DNA from: Herminiimonas sp. | GTDB lineage: Bacteria; Pseudomonadota; Gammaproteobacteria; Burkholderiales; Burkholderiaceae_D | Reading direction: 5' to 3' | NCBI GenBank assembly: GCA_028292265.1 | Contig: JAQGMR010000013.1 | Span: 1-64,000, forward strand | Length of the DNA stretch: 64,000 nt | Part shown: positions 26,709 to 36,038 of the stretch, in pieces | Layout of the letters: each line of letters opens with the position of its first letter | How positions within the stretch are numbered: the first letter of the stretch is position 1 | Translations under genes and position numbers: made by a program | Notes under the pieces: model-generated | The model's database searches: none | The model's input: the letters and a program-made list of their open reading frames with translations, nothing else | Told to the model about the DNA's origin: nothing

Positions 26709-27557
26709 ATGAAACTTATCACATGGAATACGCAATGGTCATGCGGCGTTGACGGTAAAGTTGATCCGGCCCGCATTGTCTCCGATGCTCGCGAACTGGG
26801 TGACTTCGACGTCCTGTGCCTGCAGGAAGTGGCAGCGAATTTCCCGGGCCTCAAGGGCAGCCATGGGGAGAACCAGTTCGATCTTTTTGCCAGGTTGTTG
26901 CCGGGATATACGGCACTGTCGGTCTTTGGCGTGGACCTTCCCGCGGCCGATGGCGGCCGCGCCCTGTTTGGGAACATGATCTTCTGCCGCTATCCGGTGT
27001 TACGCGTCTTGCGACACCAACTGCCCTGGCCGCCCGACACTGCGGTCGTGAGCATGCCGCGCGTGCTGCTTGAAGTAACGCTGCTATCGCCATTCGGGGC
27101 AATGCGGGTCATGACGACCCATCTCGAATATTACTCACAGCCGCAGCGCGCCGCGCAGGTTGAAGCAGTACGGTCGATCCATGCGCAGGCATGCGCCCAC
27201 GCCAGGCATCCGCGCATGCATGCCCAGGTAGGCTCAACCTTCGAGGTGTTCGATGAGCCAGCTGGCGCCATCCTGACGGGTGACTTCAATTTCCGGCAAG
27301 ACGACCCCTTGCATGCCCGCTTGCAGCATGCCATCGACCCGGATACGCCACGACTCGTCGACACTTGGTCTCACCTTTACCCGAACGCAGTGCATCGCCA
27401 CAACGTTGGCGTGTATGACCGTGAACAATGGCCGGAACCCTTCACATGCGACTTTATTTTCGCCAGCGAAGACCTGCTGTCTCGGGTGCGTGACGTCCGG
27501 GTCCATGGCACAACACAAGCCTCGGACCATCAGCCGCAATTGCTGGAACTCGGATGA
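26709..27557 (+). CDS. Endonuclease/exonuclease/phosphatase (EEP) family hydrolase
   Basis: A 282-residue EEP-fold protein. The catalytic signatures are ITWNTQW at residues 4-10, VLCLQEVAA (metal-binding glutamate), GDFNFRQDD (Asp/Asn pair) and the terminal SDHQPQLLE (catalytic His). There is no signal peptide. Family members cleave DNA or phosphodiesters; because it follows the ugp operon by 57 bases, action on a glycerophosphodiester or phospholipid head group is possible. GGAG lies in the leader, a little far from the ATG. Confidence 0.8.
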   Translation: MKLITWNTQWSCGVDGKVDPARIVSDARELGDFDVLCLQEVAANFPGLKGSHGENQFDLFARLLPGYTALSVFGVDLPAADGGRALFGNMIFCRYPVLRVLRHQLPWPPDTAVVSMPRVLLEVTLLSPFGAMRVMTTHLEYYSQPQRAAQVEAVRSIHAQACAHARHPRMHAQVGSTFEVFDEPAGAILTGDFNFRQDDPLHARLQHAIDPDTPRLVDTWSHLYPNAVHRHNVGVYDREQWPEPFTCDFIFASEDLLSRVRDVRVHGTTQASDHQPQLLELG

Positions 27558-27652
27558 CGCGCCCGCCTACTCGGAGCTCGACAAGGCCGGGTTACTGAAC
27601 AAGAGCCGGCTCTCGGTTGCGGGGCAGAGCGTACAAACCGCCTGACGAGGCG

Positions 27653-28003
27653 CTATTCACACTCCAGGGCTTGCACTTTGCAAGAATGGTCCGCGCACTT
27701 GGCCAATGCCATTGAGCGCGCAACTTCGCCACTGTCACCCCAGCCAGCGCCATACAGTCGCTTTCCCGCCAGGGCGGCATAGGCGCCGCAACGGTCGAAG
27801 CGTGCCATGACCTTGCAGTTCTTTCCGCCGTTCCTTCGACACTCGGCAAGGGCAGTATTGCCGGCATCCTCACGGGACGCTGCGCCAGTCACCAGTGCAT
27901 AGACTGCTCCGTTCTCCTCGTCGTCCGTGGCGATCGCGCCGGCGGCATGCGCCGACAATGAGCAAGCGATTGCCAACATAAATAGTACGACCACACTTCT
28001 CAT
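27653..28003 (-). CDS. DUF4189 exported small protein
   Basis: A 116-residue protein with signal peptide MRSVVVLFMLAIACSLSAHA and a mature domain with the DUF4189 pattern: GAASREDAGNTALAEC, CKVMARFDRCGAYAAL, then a second SGEVARSMALAKC half, with paired cysteines. The ATG at 28003 is preceded by AAGGAAG; the longer frame has no such site and hides the signal peptide. Function of the family is unknown; it is probably periplasmic. Confidence 0.75.
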   Translation of the reverse strand: MRSVVVLFMLAIACSLSAHAAGAIATDDEENGAVYALVTGAASREDAGNTALAECRRNGGKNCKVMARFDRCGAYAALAGKRLYGAGWGDSGEVARSMALAKCADHSCKVQALECE

Positions 28004-28171
28004 TTTCTTCCTTGCGTTGCTTCCAGGTGATACCGGTGCTTCCGTCATTAACAGTTCGTCTGGTCCACCCGGATGGGCGAGAAGCAGTGTACGGGGCCTA
28101 TTAACATTTTCAAAGTAAAAAGCCCGACCGTTCTCTAATTCGTGGCCGTACACCGCGAGATAGCTACTTTT

Positions 28172-28189
28172 ATCCCCTAAATAGGGGAT
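28172..28189. promoter_or_regulatory. Perfect inverted repeat ATCCCCTA-AA-TAGGGGAT
   Basis: Two 8-base arms are separated by AA, in the 299-base region between the leftward DUF4189 gene and the rightward orphan gene at 28303. Size and symmetry fit a dimeric regulator site, for example of LuxR/NarL type. The rest of the region shows nothing else. Confidence 0.45.
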
Positions 28190-28302
28190 GCAGATGGGGG
28201 CGTCAAAATCAGGCGAAGCGCTGATCGTCTAGAAGTGGAACCGGCGCAGCGTTACCGTTACGAACATAAGTGCGATTTCAACCTTATTAAGAGAGAAGCC
28301 TT

Positions 28303-29133
28303 ATGCATCGAGCTAAAGCCAGTTCCTCGTCCCCGCGGCTGAGTCTGCCCATTACATCCGACACTACCCCACGGGACTTGTGCACGTTCGCCAAATCCAT
28401 CCCGAAAAACAGTGCACTGCTTGCGAAGAAAAAAGGGGCCGGTACCTTTCTCTATGCGCGGCCTATAAGTACGGGGAGCAAAGCGCGTGTCCAATCACCA
28501 CAGGCGCTGCAAAAGGAAAGCGTTAAATGCCATCTTGCGGCAGAAGTAGTGGGGTACGTGCTGCGGCGCATTAATGCCCGCGACGATACAGTTATTATCG
28601 ACGGCGCCAAGGTGCCCAAGGTGAAAGCGATATTGCTGGATCGCGTTGCCGGGGGCGCAGAACAAGATCGTGTCGATGGCCTCACGGAATTGCTCGACGC
28701 ACTTGTCAACCAGGATGCTGGTCCCTATGGGAAAGAGTTAGGGAAGGTGGAGCGCGGGTACCTGCGTTTCCAGAAAGCGAAAGGTATCGAGGCGCAATTC
28801 GACTCCGGGCGAGAATTGATGGTGCAGTATCTGCTCAATTCGGACATTGACCCCTGGGTGATTGAATCGCTCGAAACTATCCTTTCAAGTGAAGGCGATA
28901 ACATTGACTGGCGATCGGCGATTGCAGATTCAAGCGACTTTATCGCGGGGCATATCGAGACACTGGAAAAGTCGGAGAGTGTGCTCCCGATTCCATCCTT
29001 CTTCGAAATCTTCTGCGAGCGATGGGCAGCAGCGCGCCAGGAACAGTTACCTCTATGCGCGCAACTGCCCTTCGCCTTGTTGCTTGACGACGTTGCCGCG
29101 ATGGTTGCGCGAAGAGTAAAGAATGAGGATTAA
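28303..29133 (+). CDS. Orphan protein of unknown function
   Basis: A 276-residue protein I do not recognise. Residues 1-60 are rich in Ser, Thr, Pro and Lys and look unstructured (HRAKASSSSPRLSLP). From about residue 75 onward it looks helical and acidic, with KCHLAAEVVGYVLRRINARD, ELLDALVNQDAG and LPFALLLDDVAAMVARRV. There is no signal peptide or membrane segment. AAGAGAGAAG precedes the ATG. The layout resembles a type III effector with a disordered N-terminal export signal, but no secretion gene is near. It stands alone between the DUF4189 gene and the LPS cluster. Confidence 0.6.
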   Translation: MHRAKASSSSPRLSLPITSDTTPRDLCTFAKSIPKNSALLAKKKGAGTFLYARPISTGSKARVQSPQALQKESVKCHLAAEVVGYVLRRINARDDTVIIDGAKVPKVKAILLDRVAGGAEQDRVDGLTELLDALVNQDAGPYGKELGKVERGYLRFQKAKGIEAQFDSGRELMVQYLLNSDIDPWVIESLETILSSEGDNIDWRSAIADSSDFIAGHIETLEKSESVLPIPSFFEIFCERWAAARQEQLPLCAQLPFALLLDDVAAMVARRVKNED

Positions 29134-29260
29134 CAGGCGATGAGATCGCCCGAATTGCGGCGCAACTGCGGCGAGTGAAGAACCGCACCGGATGGTCGGG
29201 ATGGTCGAGATGGTCGTTCCCTGCTTGCGCGCACCGTCGAGCCGCCAAACCCGCTACCGG

Positions 29261-30349
29261 TTAACGGCTCGCAAGCATTGCCAGCAGGGGCGCGCTGGCC
29301 AGTTGCGGCGCGAGTTGCCGCATGCAATTGTGATGCCCCAACGGGCAAACCCGCTGGCGGCATGGTGCGCAATCGAGCGCCAGGTAGAGCGACGTCGCAA
29401 CGTCGGAAAATGGTGGCGCGTGCCGCGGGTCCGTCGGACCGTACAGGGCGACCACGGGACGGTTGAACGCGGAGGCAATGTGAAGCAGGCCGGAATCGTT
29501 GCTGACGACGGCGTCCGCTTCGGCAATCAGCGCCAGCGCGACATCCAGCGAAGTCACTCCCGCAAGGTCATGCACTTGCGGCGCCATCGCCGCAATTTCA
29601 CTACACACCTCTTTGTCCTTGCCAGAGCCTAGTAACGCAATCTGCATATCAGAATGCTCGGCCCAAACCAGTTTCGCAAGCTCCGCAAAATGGCGCGTCG
29701 GCCAGCGCTTCGCGGGGCCGAATTCCGCGCCAGGCGCAAAAACCACCAGGCGTTTTCCTGCGGTCAGGTTGGCAACCTCGAGCGCTGCCTGTCGCTGCTC
29801 TGGCCCGACATGGAGCCGAGGTCGTGGCAAGGCATCAGGCAGGGGCGCCACGGCGGACGGCGGATTGGCCAACGCGGCATAGAAAGACACCATTGGACGT
29901 GGCGCTTGGCGATTGTTCCGATGCACAGCGTTTAACAACCCATAGCGCATCTCACCGCGATAGCCGACCCGCTTCGGTATGCGGGCCAGCCACGGCAGAA
30001 GCGCGTATTTCCAGGTATTGGGCAAAACGTACGCATCGGCATAACCGCGGTCTCGCAGCATGCCGGCATAACGCAAGCGCTCGGGCAGCTGCAATGCGCC
30101 GTGCCGGAACGGCGTGGTGAGCACGGTGTCTACTTCAACCATGGCGCGCCAGACCGGAGCGACCCATGCGGGCGCCACAACGTCGATGGCCCGCTCGGGG
30201 TGCTGGGTCTTCAGCAGTTGCAGCAGTGGCTGCGCCATGACGGCGTCCCCGATCCAGTTCGGCGAAATGACGAGCGTGCGATCCGTGCCTGAGGCAGGGT
30301 CCGGCGTGCTGGTTGGCGGCGTGGTTGGCGATGCGGCTGGCGTGCTCAT
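29261..30349 (-). CDS. waaF: Lipopolysaccharide heptosyltransferase II (GT9)
   Basis: WaaF adds the second L-glycero-D-manno-heptose to the inner core on the cytoplasmic face. The 362-residue GT9 protein has VISPNWIGDAVMAQPLLQLL, LLPNTWK-like VLPNTWKYALLPWLARI, RVGYRGEMRYGLLN, VVFAPGAEFGPAKRWP and the donor site VSNDSGLLHIASAFNRPVVALYG. The ATG at 30349 has AGGT upstream; a GTG seven codons earlier is an alternative. The first about 23 residues are Thr/Pro-rich and unusual for WaaF. It lies in an LPS block with msbA. Confidence 0.85.
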   Translation of the reverse strand: MSTPAASPTTPPTSTPDPASGTDRTLVISPNWIGDAVMAQPLLQLLKTQHPERAIDVVAPAWVAPVWRAMVEVDTVLTTPFRHGALQLPERLRYAGMLRDRGYADAYVLPNTWKYALLPWLARIPKRVGYRGEMRYGLLNAVHRNNRQAPRPMVSFYAALANPPSAVAPLPDALPRPRLHVGPEQRQAALEVANLTAGKRLVVFAPGAEFGPAKRWPTRHFAELAKLVWAEHSDMQIALLGSGKDKEVCSEIAAMAPQVHDLAGVTSLDVALALIAEADAVVSNDSGLLHIASAFNRPVVALYGPTDPRHAPPFSDVATSLYLALDCAPCRQRVCPLGHHNCMRQLAPQLASAPLLAMLASR

Positions 30350-30440
30350 CGCGTACCTATTGGCGTGCACATTGCGGCGCGAATTCGCGTTCCGACTGGC
30401 ACGCCGACCGTCGCAGCGAACTGAGGTGCTCGCAATGCGT

Positions 30441-31031
30441 TCATTTTCGCGGCACGCGTCCCATCAAATAAAACTCGTCGTTGGGCCGCATCGAAATCGT
30501 GTTTGCCATCCGGTTCGAGAGACCAAAAAAGGCGGTGATGGCGGCGATGTCCCACACGTCTTCGTCGTCGAAACCGTGTGTGTGCAAGACGACATAATCG
30601 TCTTCGCACACGGCCCTGGAATCGAGACAGACCTTCATGGCAAAGTCCAGCATGGCACGCTGGCGTGGCGTGATGTCAGCCTTGCGATGATTGACAGCGA
30701 CCTGGTCTGCAACCAGGGCATTCTTCGCATAAATCCGCAGCAAGGCGCCGTGCGCCACGACGCAATACAGGCAGTCGTTTTTGGCGCTGGTTGCGGTGAC
30801 GATCATTTCGCGATCAGCCTTGGTCAAGCTGCCGGTTTCCTTCAACATCAGCGCGTCGTGATAGGCGAAAAACGCGCGAAATTCTGCCGGCCGATGCGCC
30901 AGCGTGATGAACACATTCGGCACGAAGCCGGCCTTCTCCTGTATTGCGAGAATGGTATTGCGGATATCGTCGGGCAGGTCCTTCAGTTCCGGAATCGGGA
31001 AGCGCGACAGCTTGGGTGTAGTAGCGTTCAT
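30441..31031 (-). CDS. AhpD/carboxymuconolactone-decarboxylase-like peroxidase-related protein
   Basis: A 196-residue protein of the peroxidase-related branch of the AhpD-like superfamily. The redox motif is NDCLYCVVAHGALLR (CxxC followed by His), which gives alkylhydroperoxidase-type thiol chemistry. It ends with FFGLSNRMANTISMRPNDEFY, typical of the branch. It starts 2 bases after the msbA stop on the same strand, so it is probably co-transcribed with msbA, an odd partner for LPS export. Confidence 0.85.
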   Translation of the reverse strand: MNATTPKLSRFPIPELKDLPDDIRNTILAIQEKAGFVPNVFITLAHRPAEFRAFFAYHDALMLKETGSLTKADREMIVTATSAKNDCLYCVVAHGALLRIYAKNALVADQVAVNHRKADITPRQRAMLDFAMKVCLDSRAVCEDDYVVLHTHGFDDEDVWDIAAITAFFGLSNRMANTISMRPNDEFYLMGRVPRK

Positions 31032-31033
31032 GG

Positions 31034-32767
31034 TCAGATGTCCTTGGAAAACTGCAGGTGGTAGAGGCTTGCGTAGACGCCATTTTTCGCGAGCAGTTCT
31101 GCATGCGTTCCCATTTCCGAAATGCGGCCTTCACTCAGCACCACAATGCGGTCGGCCCGCTCAACAGTGGAAAGTCGATGCGCGATTACGAGCGTGGTTC
31201 GATCGCGCATCAGCTTTTCCAGAGCGCTTTGCACGGCGCGTTCAGATTCGCTATCCAGCGCCGACGTTGCTTCGTCAAGAATCAGTATTGGTGCATTCTT
31301 GTAGATCGCGCGTGCGATGGCAAGCCGCTGGCGCTGCCCGCCTGACAGACGTGAGCCATTGTCGCCAATCGGGGTCTCCAGGCCCTGCGGCAATTGCCCG
31401 ATGACCTCATTGAGGTACGCCGCAGCGGCAGCGGCACGAACCCGAGCCATGTCTGGCGTGGCGTCGCCGTACGCAATGTTGGAGCTGACCGAGTCGTCGA
31501 ACAGCACAACGTTCTGGCTGACCATGGCGATCTGCGCGCGCAGGCTGGCAAGCGATATTTCTTCGATGCGCTCGCCGTCCAGGCGGATCTCGCCGGCAGT
31601 CGCCGGATAGAAGTCCGGCACCAGGCTAACCAGCGTCGACTTGCCGCCGCCCGACATGCCAACGAAGGCAACCGTTTCACCCGGCATGATGCGGAGATTG
31701 ATATCGGTCAGCGCATTCTGGGACTGCCCGGGATAGGCGAAGGAAAGGTTGACGAAGTCGAGGCGGCCCCTGGCGCGTTCAATGAGCGTGCGGCCGGTGG
31801 TGCGTTCCGGCTCGGAATCAATCAGGCCGTAGACCGCTTCGGCCGCTGCCAGTCCGCGTTGCAGTGGGCCACTTACTTCTGCCAGATGCTTGAGCGGTGC
31901 CAGCAGCATCAGCATCGCGGTGATGAAGGACACAAAACCGCCGACCGTGGCTTCACCCCGGCTTGACTGAATCAGCGCGATCACGATCACCGCTGCAACG
32001 GCGCAGGCCGCCATGATCTGGGTGACGGGTACCGTGGCGGCAAGCGTGCTTGCCATGCGCATGCTGTAGCGTCGCAGCTTGGCGGCACGTTGTTCAAAGC
32101 GATTGTGCTCGTACCGATGGCCGCCAAAAATTTTGATGACTTGCTGGGCGCGCGTCGTTTCCTCTATCACCTGTGTCAACTCGGCATTGATCTCCAGATA
32201 TTCCGCGGTCAGGCGACGCACCCGCTTGCCGGTAAGCCGGACTACGGCCGCTGTTAGTGGCAGCAGGATCAGGGCGACGATGGTCAGGCGCCAGTTCAGC
32301 CATAACAGGAAGCTGAGCAGGACAATCACGGTCAGGGTGTCCCGAATGGCTGAGGTCAGCACGTTGCGCACCATGTCGATGATCTGCTGCGTCTCGAACA
32401 TCATGCCGTTAATGACCTTGCCGACCGAACTGCGTGCATAGAAACTGGCTGGCACATCAAGGATGCGGCGAAACATCTGCTCACGCAGTTCCGACAACAG
32501 GCGGGTAGACACCCATGTCATCATGTAGGTTGTCACAAAGGTGGAGATGCCGCGCAATACGAAGATGCCAATGACGGCCACCGGCACCATCCATAGCTGC
32601 AAGCTCGGCTTGCTGACGAAGCCGCGGTCCAGCAACAGGCGCATCACCGCCGGGAACATTGGCTCGGTTGCGGCGGTCAGGATCATTCCGATCAGCGCGA
32701 CGCTGAGGCGAGCCCGGTGTGGCCCCAGCATGCGGGCTGCCCGCTTGAAATGCGGCGGGATTTTCAT
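31034..32767 (-). CDS. msbA: Lipid A export ATP-binding/permease protein MsbA
   Basis: MsbA flips lipid A-core across the inner membrane as a homodimer. The product has six membrane helices in the first about 320 residues and a nucleotide-binding domain with Walker A GMSGGGKST, signature RLSGGQRQRLAIARA and Walker B ILILDEATSALD. I chose the ATG at 32767 (577 residues, MKIPPHFKRAARML), which fits family length; starts at 32818 and 32869 are open and none has a clear ribosome-binding site. It is divergent from the two LPS glycosyltransferases. Confidence 0.9.
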   Translation of the reverse strand: MKIPPHFKRAARMLGPHRARLSVALIGMILTAATEPMFPAVMRLLLDRGFVSKPSLQLWMVPVAVIGIFVLRGISTFVTTYMMTWVSTRLLSELREQMFRRILDVPASFYARSSVGKVINGMMFETQQIIDMVRNVLTSAIRDTLTVIVLLSFLLWLNWRLTIVALILLPLTAAVVRLTGKRVRRLTAEYLEINAELTQVIEETTRAQQVIKIFGGHRYEHNRFEQRAAKLRRYSMRMASTLAATVPVTQIMAACAVAAVIVIALIQSSRGEATVGGFVSFITAMLMLLAPLKHLAEVSGPLQRGLAAAEAVYGLIDSEPERTTGRTLIERARGRLDFVNLSFAYPGQSQNALTDINLRIMPGETVAFVGMSGGGKSTLVSLVPDFYPATAGEIRLDGERIEEISLASLRAQIAMVSQNVVLFDDSVSSNIAYGDATPDMARVRAAAAAAYLNEVIGQLPQGLETPIGDNGSRLSGGQRQRLAIARAIYKNAPILILDEATSALDSESERAVQSALEKLMRDRTTLVIAHRLSTVERADRIVVLSEGRISEMGTHAELLAKNGVYASLYHLQFSKDI

Positions 32768-33051
32768 GGTCGAATCGAAAGGCTCATGTTCAAGGGGACT
32801 GGTTGTGGTCCGCTTCATGCGAACCGGTGGGAGGAGGAAGCAGGCGCCGGTATGCCCGGGTGCCGGCAAACAAGGCGGTCAAGGCAACTCAACGGCTAAC
32901 GCGACTAAAGCGATGAACGCAATGAAAGCGATTAGAATCGCGAAGTCTCCCGGAGTCGGCGCACCACGCAGGGTGCCGATGTCATTACAGCCACCCTCTG
33001 CCCGACCGCGCGAGCGGCCACGAAAACCGTTGCTATTCGAACTGCTGTGCC

Positions 33052-33882
33052 ATGAAACTATCGGTCATCATCATCACGCGGAACGAAGCTGAAAACATCC
33101 AGGCCTGCCTCGATAGCGTCCGCTTTGCAAACCAGTGGATTATAGTGGATTCGGGCAGCACGGACGGCACCCAGGCAATCGCCCGTGCGGCCGGCGCCAC
33201 CGTTATCGAAACAGCCGACTGGCCCGGCTTCGGCCCTCAGAAAAATCGTGCCTTGAATGCCGCCGACGGCGAGTGGATCCTTTCGCTCGACGCCGACGAA
33301 CGCGTTCCCGCCGACCTGCAAGCGGAAATCCTTGCCGCCATGGCAAACTGCGCACACGCCGCATGGGCCCTGCCCCGGCTGTCCAGCTTCTGCGGGCACT
33401 TCATCCACCATGCGGGTTGGTATCCCGACTACATTGTGCGGCTGTTTCAGCGCGACGCTGCCCGCTTCTCTGACGATCTCGTGCACGAACAGATCGTCGT
33501 CACCGGCGGCAGCACCGGCAAGCTGCGCCATCACATCGTGCACTACAGTTACCGTGACGACAGCGCCTACCTGCGCAAGCTGGAACAGTACTCCACGCTT
33601 GGCGCGCAGCAAGCCTATGCCGCTGGCAAACGTGGGGGTCTGGCCAACGCGCTGTTGCATGCGTTGTCGGCCTTCCTGCGCTCCTATGTCTTCAAGCGCG
33701 GCATGCTTGATGGCCGCGCCGGACTGATGGTCGCGATTTCTACGGCCGAGAGCACCTATCATAAGTATTTCAAGCTGATGCTGCTTACGGAAGCCGGCGC
33801 CGCCAGCGTTGATGGTCCGATCAATGCGACCGATGCGGCGGCCGCCAGATCAGTTAAGGACGAGGAGCAAGCGCGCCCATGA
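33052..33882 (+). CDS. LPS core glycosyltransferase family 2 (WaaE/KdtX-like)
   Basis: A 276-residue GT2 enzyme with the N-terminal nucleotide-sugar fold KLSVIIITRNEAENIQACLD, DSGSTDGTQAIA and the DxD site LSLDADERVP. The region HHAGWYPDYIVRLFQR is typical of the WaaE-type core beta-1,4-glucosyltransferases. The stop overlaps the following GT9 gene (ATGA at 33879-33882), making an LPS core operon. The exact sugar is not determinable. Confidence 0.85.
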   Translation: MKLSVIIITRNEAENIQACLDSVRFANQWIIVDSGSTDGTQAIARAAGATVIETADWPGFGPQKNRALNAADGEWILSLDADERVPADLQAEILAAMANCAHAAWALPRLSSFCGHFIHHAGWYPDYIVRLFQRDAARFSDDLVHEQIVVTGGSTGKLRHHIVHYSYRDDSAYLRKLEQYSTLGAQQAYAAGKRGGLANALLHALSAFLRSYVFKRGMLDGRAGLMVAISTAESTYHKYFKLMLLTEAGAASVDGPINATDAAAARSVKDEEQARP

Positions 33883-34913
33883 TTGAAGGCGTTTCGCATG
33901 TGCTGATCTGCCGCACCGACAATATTGGCGACGTCGTGCTGACGCTGCCGCTGGCGGGCTATCTCAAGAAATTGAATCCGCAACTGCGCATTGGCTTCCT
34001 GTGCCGTGGCTATGCCGCCGGCATCGTGCGCTACTGCCAAGCCGTGGACTATGTCCTCGAGTCGGAGCATCTTGGCGATGCAGCCGACATGCTAAGGCGG
34101 CTTGGTCCCGACACCATTGTGTTCGCCAAGCCGGACCGACACCTGGCCGCCGCCGCAAAGAAGGCCGGCATACGCAACCGGGTTGGCACCAGTCATCGCT
34201 GGTTTCATTGGCTTTACTGCAACCGGCTGGCGCATTTTTCGCGCGTGAAGTCGGGCCTGCATGAAGCGCAATTGAATTTCAAGTTGCTTGCGCCGCTTGG
34301 CGAAAACGTCGTGCCGCCACTCGAACAGATTCCACCGCTGTATCGCCTTGTAGCGCCGCCTTACACCGGCCACCCTGCGTTGGCAACGGACCGCTTCAAC
34401 CTGGTCATTCACCCGAAGTCGAACGGCAATGGACGCGAATGGCCCATTGGGCATTACACCGCGCTGGCTGAAGCGTTGCGCAATTCCCAGGTGCAGATGT
34501 GGGTCACCGGCAGCGGCGCCGAAGGCGAATGGATTGCCGAACACGCGCCGGCGCTTTTAGCCATGCCGCATGTGGGAAATGTCTGCGGCCGCCTCACGCT
34601 TGCGGAACTGGCCTGCTTCATCAACGCCGCCGACGGCTTGATCGCCAGTGGCACTGGTCCGCTGCACCTGTCCGCGGCGCTTGGCAGGCCTACCCTCGGC
34701 TTGTTTCCCCCGATTCGTCCGATTAACCCGGGCCGCTGGGGCGCGCTTGGCGCCCAGGCTGAGGTGCTGTGCCAACCGCTGCCGTGCGGCGCGTGTGACG
34801 ATGTCGCCAACTGCGAATGCATGAACGCGATTACGCCGCAATCAGTGGCGGCGGTGGTCCAGCGCTGGCTGTCGCGCTCCACAGCGCATCGGGTCGTGGA
34901 ACCGGTTCCATAG
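33879..34913 (+). CDS. Glycosyltransferase family 9 (heptosyltransferase-like)
   Basis: A 344-residue GT9 protein. Segments include LICRTDNIGDVVLTLPLAGYL, IRNRVGTSHRWFHWLYC, VIHPKSNGNGREWP and the donor site DGLIASGTGPLHLSAALGRPTLGLFPP. A C-terminal CGACDDVANCEC cysteine cluster is present. It likely adds a further heptose or related sugar to the LPS core. It overlaps the GT2 gene by four bases. Confidence 0.87.
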   Translation: MIEGVSHVLICRTDNIGDVVLTLPLAGYLKKLNPQLRIGFLCRGYAAGIVRYCQAVDYVLESEHLGDAADMLRRLGPDTIVFAKPDRHLAAAAKKAGIRNRVGTSHRWFHWLYCNRLAHFSRVKSGLHEAQLNFKLLAPLGENVVPPLEQIPPLYRLVAPPYTGHPALATDRFNLVIHPKSNGNGREWPIGHYTALAEALRNSQVQMWVTGSGAEGEWIAEHAPALLAMPHVGNVCGRLTLAELACFINAADGLIASGTGPLHLSAALGRPTLGLFPPIRPINPGRWGALGAQAEVLCQPLPCGACDDVANCECMNAITPQSVAAVVQRWLSRSTAHRVVEPVP

Positions 34914-34989
34914 ACTCGATCCTGCCCGAGAAAAGTGATGGTCGTCATGCGGTCGCCCGGCCTCTCAGCGCCGCCGCCAGCCCGATCAC

Positions 34990-35901
34990 CTAGAAATTAT
35001 CCCAGTCCGGCAGGGGACTAAAACTCCCAATAAGGTGGTCGATAAAGACCCGCAGTTTGGGTTGCAGGTAGCGGTTCGGCATGTACGTTGCGTACAGCGA
35101 CATATCCGGGTATGCAACGCTATCGGGCAGTATCTGTTGCAGCTTGCCGCTTTTTACCAGCGGCCCCAATACATAAGTAGGCAATAGAACGATGCCCATG
35201 CCCTTTAACGCGAGTTGCAAAAGCAGCTCGTAGTTGTTGACCCGGCATTTGCCGGCCACCTGCAAATTCACCTCCCGGTTGCCGATCCGATAGCGCCACC
35301 CCGTGCGAAGCGAAGGCAGCCCGTGGTAGACCAAACACTCATGATCCAGCAAGTCTCGTGGCGTGGCCGGCGTGCCGTGCTTCTTGAGGTAGGACGGCGC
35401 GGCGCAGGTTATCCAGCGCACGGGCGCTATCTGGCGCGCGACCGTACCCTGCGCCGGCTTGTCGGTAATTCGTATGGCGAGGTCGTAGCCATCCTCCACC
35501 AGGTCGATCACGCGGTCGGTCGCGTTTAACTCAATTTCCACCTCGGGATAGCGCTGCTGGAAGCTGCGCAAAACCGGCGCCAGATGAAGCGCTGCAAATA
35601 TGGCTGGCGTGGTGATCTTCAGAAGTCCGCGCGGCTGGCTCTGCAGTTGAGACACCGTCTGCTCGGCTTCGCCGATCGCCTGCGCGATGCGAGCACAGTG
35701 CTCGTAGAAGGCAGCGCCACTTTCCGTCATGCTCATGCTGCGCGTGGTGCGATTCAGCAGCTTCACGCCAAGTGAGCGTTCGAGGTCGCTGACCTGCTTG
35801 CTGACCAGGGATTTGGAGGTTTTCAGCAGACGCGCCGCCTGAGAAAAGCTGCGCGCTTCGACAACCCGTGTGAAGGTCATCATTTCCACCAGACGTTCCA
35901 T
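34990..35901 (-). CDS. LysR-family transcriptional regulator
   Basis: A 303-residue LysR protein with the N-terminal winged helix (MMTFTRVVEARSFSQAARLL, SKSLVSKQVSDLERSLGVKL, NRTTRSMSMTESG) and a substrate-binding domain of the CrgA type (LLKITTPAIFAALHLAPVL). The ATG at 35901 gives the standard length; the longer frame would run through the inverted repeat. It is divergent from the DUF2917 gene, a possible target. Confidence 0.88.
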   Translation of the reverse strand: MERLVEMMTFTRVVEARSFSQAARLLKTSKSLVSKQVSDLERSLGVKLLNRTTRSMSMTESGAAFYEHCARIAQAIGEAEQTVSQLQSQPRGLLKITTPAIFAALHLAPVLRSFQQRYPEVEIELNATDRVIDLVEDGYDLAIRITDKPAQGTVARQIAPVRWITCAAPSYLKKHGTPATPRDLLDHECLVYHGLPSLRTGWRYRIGNREVNLQVAGKCRVNNYELLLQLALKGMGIVLLPTYVLGPLVKSGKLQQILPDSVAYPDMSLYATYMPNRYLQPKLRVFIDHLIGSFSPLPDWDNF

Positions 35902-35912
35902 TTCGCCCCCGT

Positions 35913-35936
35913 CATTGTTCTCTCGAAAGAACAATG
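35913..35936. promoter_or_regulatory. Inverted repeat operator upstream of the LysR gene
   Basis: CATTGTTCT and AGAACAATG are perfect 9-base arms around CTCGAA, 12-35 bases before the LysR ATG. They contain a T-N11-A-like arrangement, suitable for autoregulation and control of the divergent gene. Confidence 0.5.
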
Positions 35937-36038
35937 TTATTCCGTTTTGATGGATTGTATTTATTTTCAGGAAAGCCATACTGTCATCACGGCGACGCAA
36001 TATGAGTCGTTCCGCATTGACAGTGAAAGGCACGCATC

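Noticed and set aside
28303..29133. Type III secretion effector as a firm annotation for the orphan gene
   Set aside because: There is only a compositional hint at the N-terminus and no secretion, chaperone or regulatory gene nearby.
32928..32941. GCGATT-AG-AATCGC inverted repeat between msbA and the GT2 gene
   Set aside because: It is short and lies in a region of loosely repeated AAAGCGAT-like sequence; too weak for an operator call.
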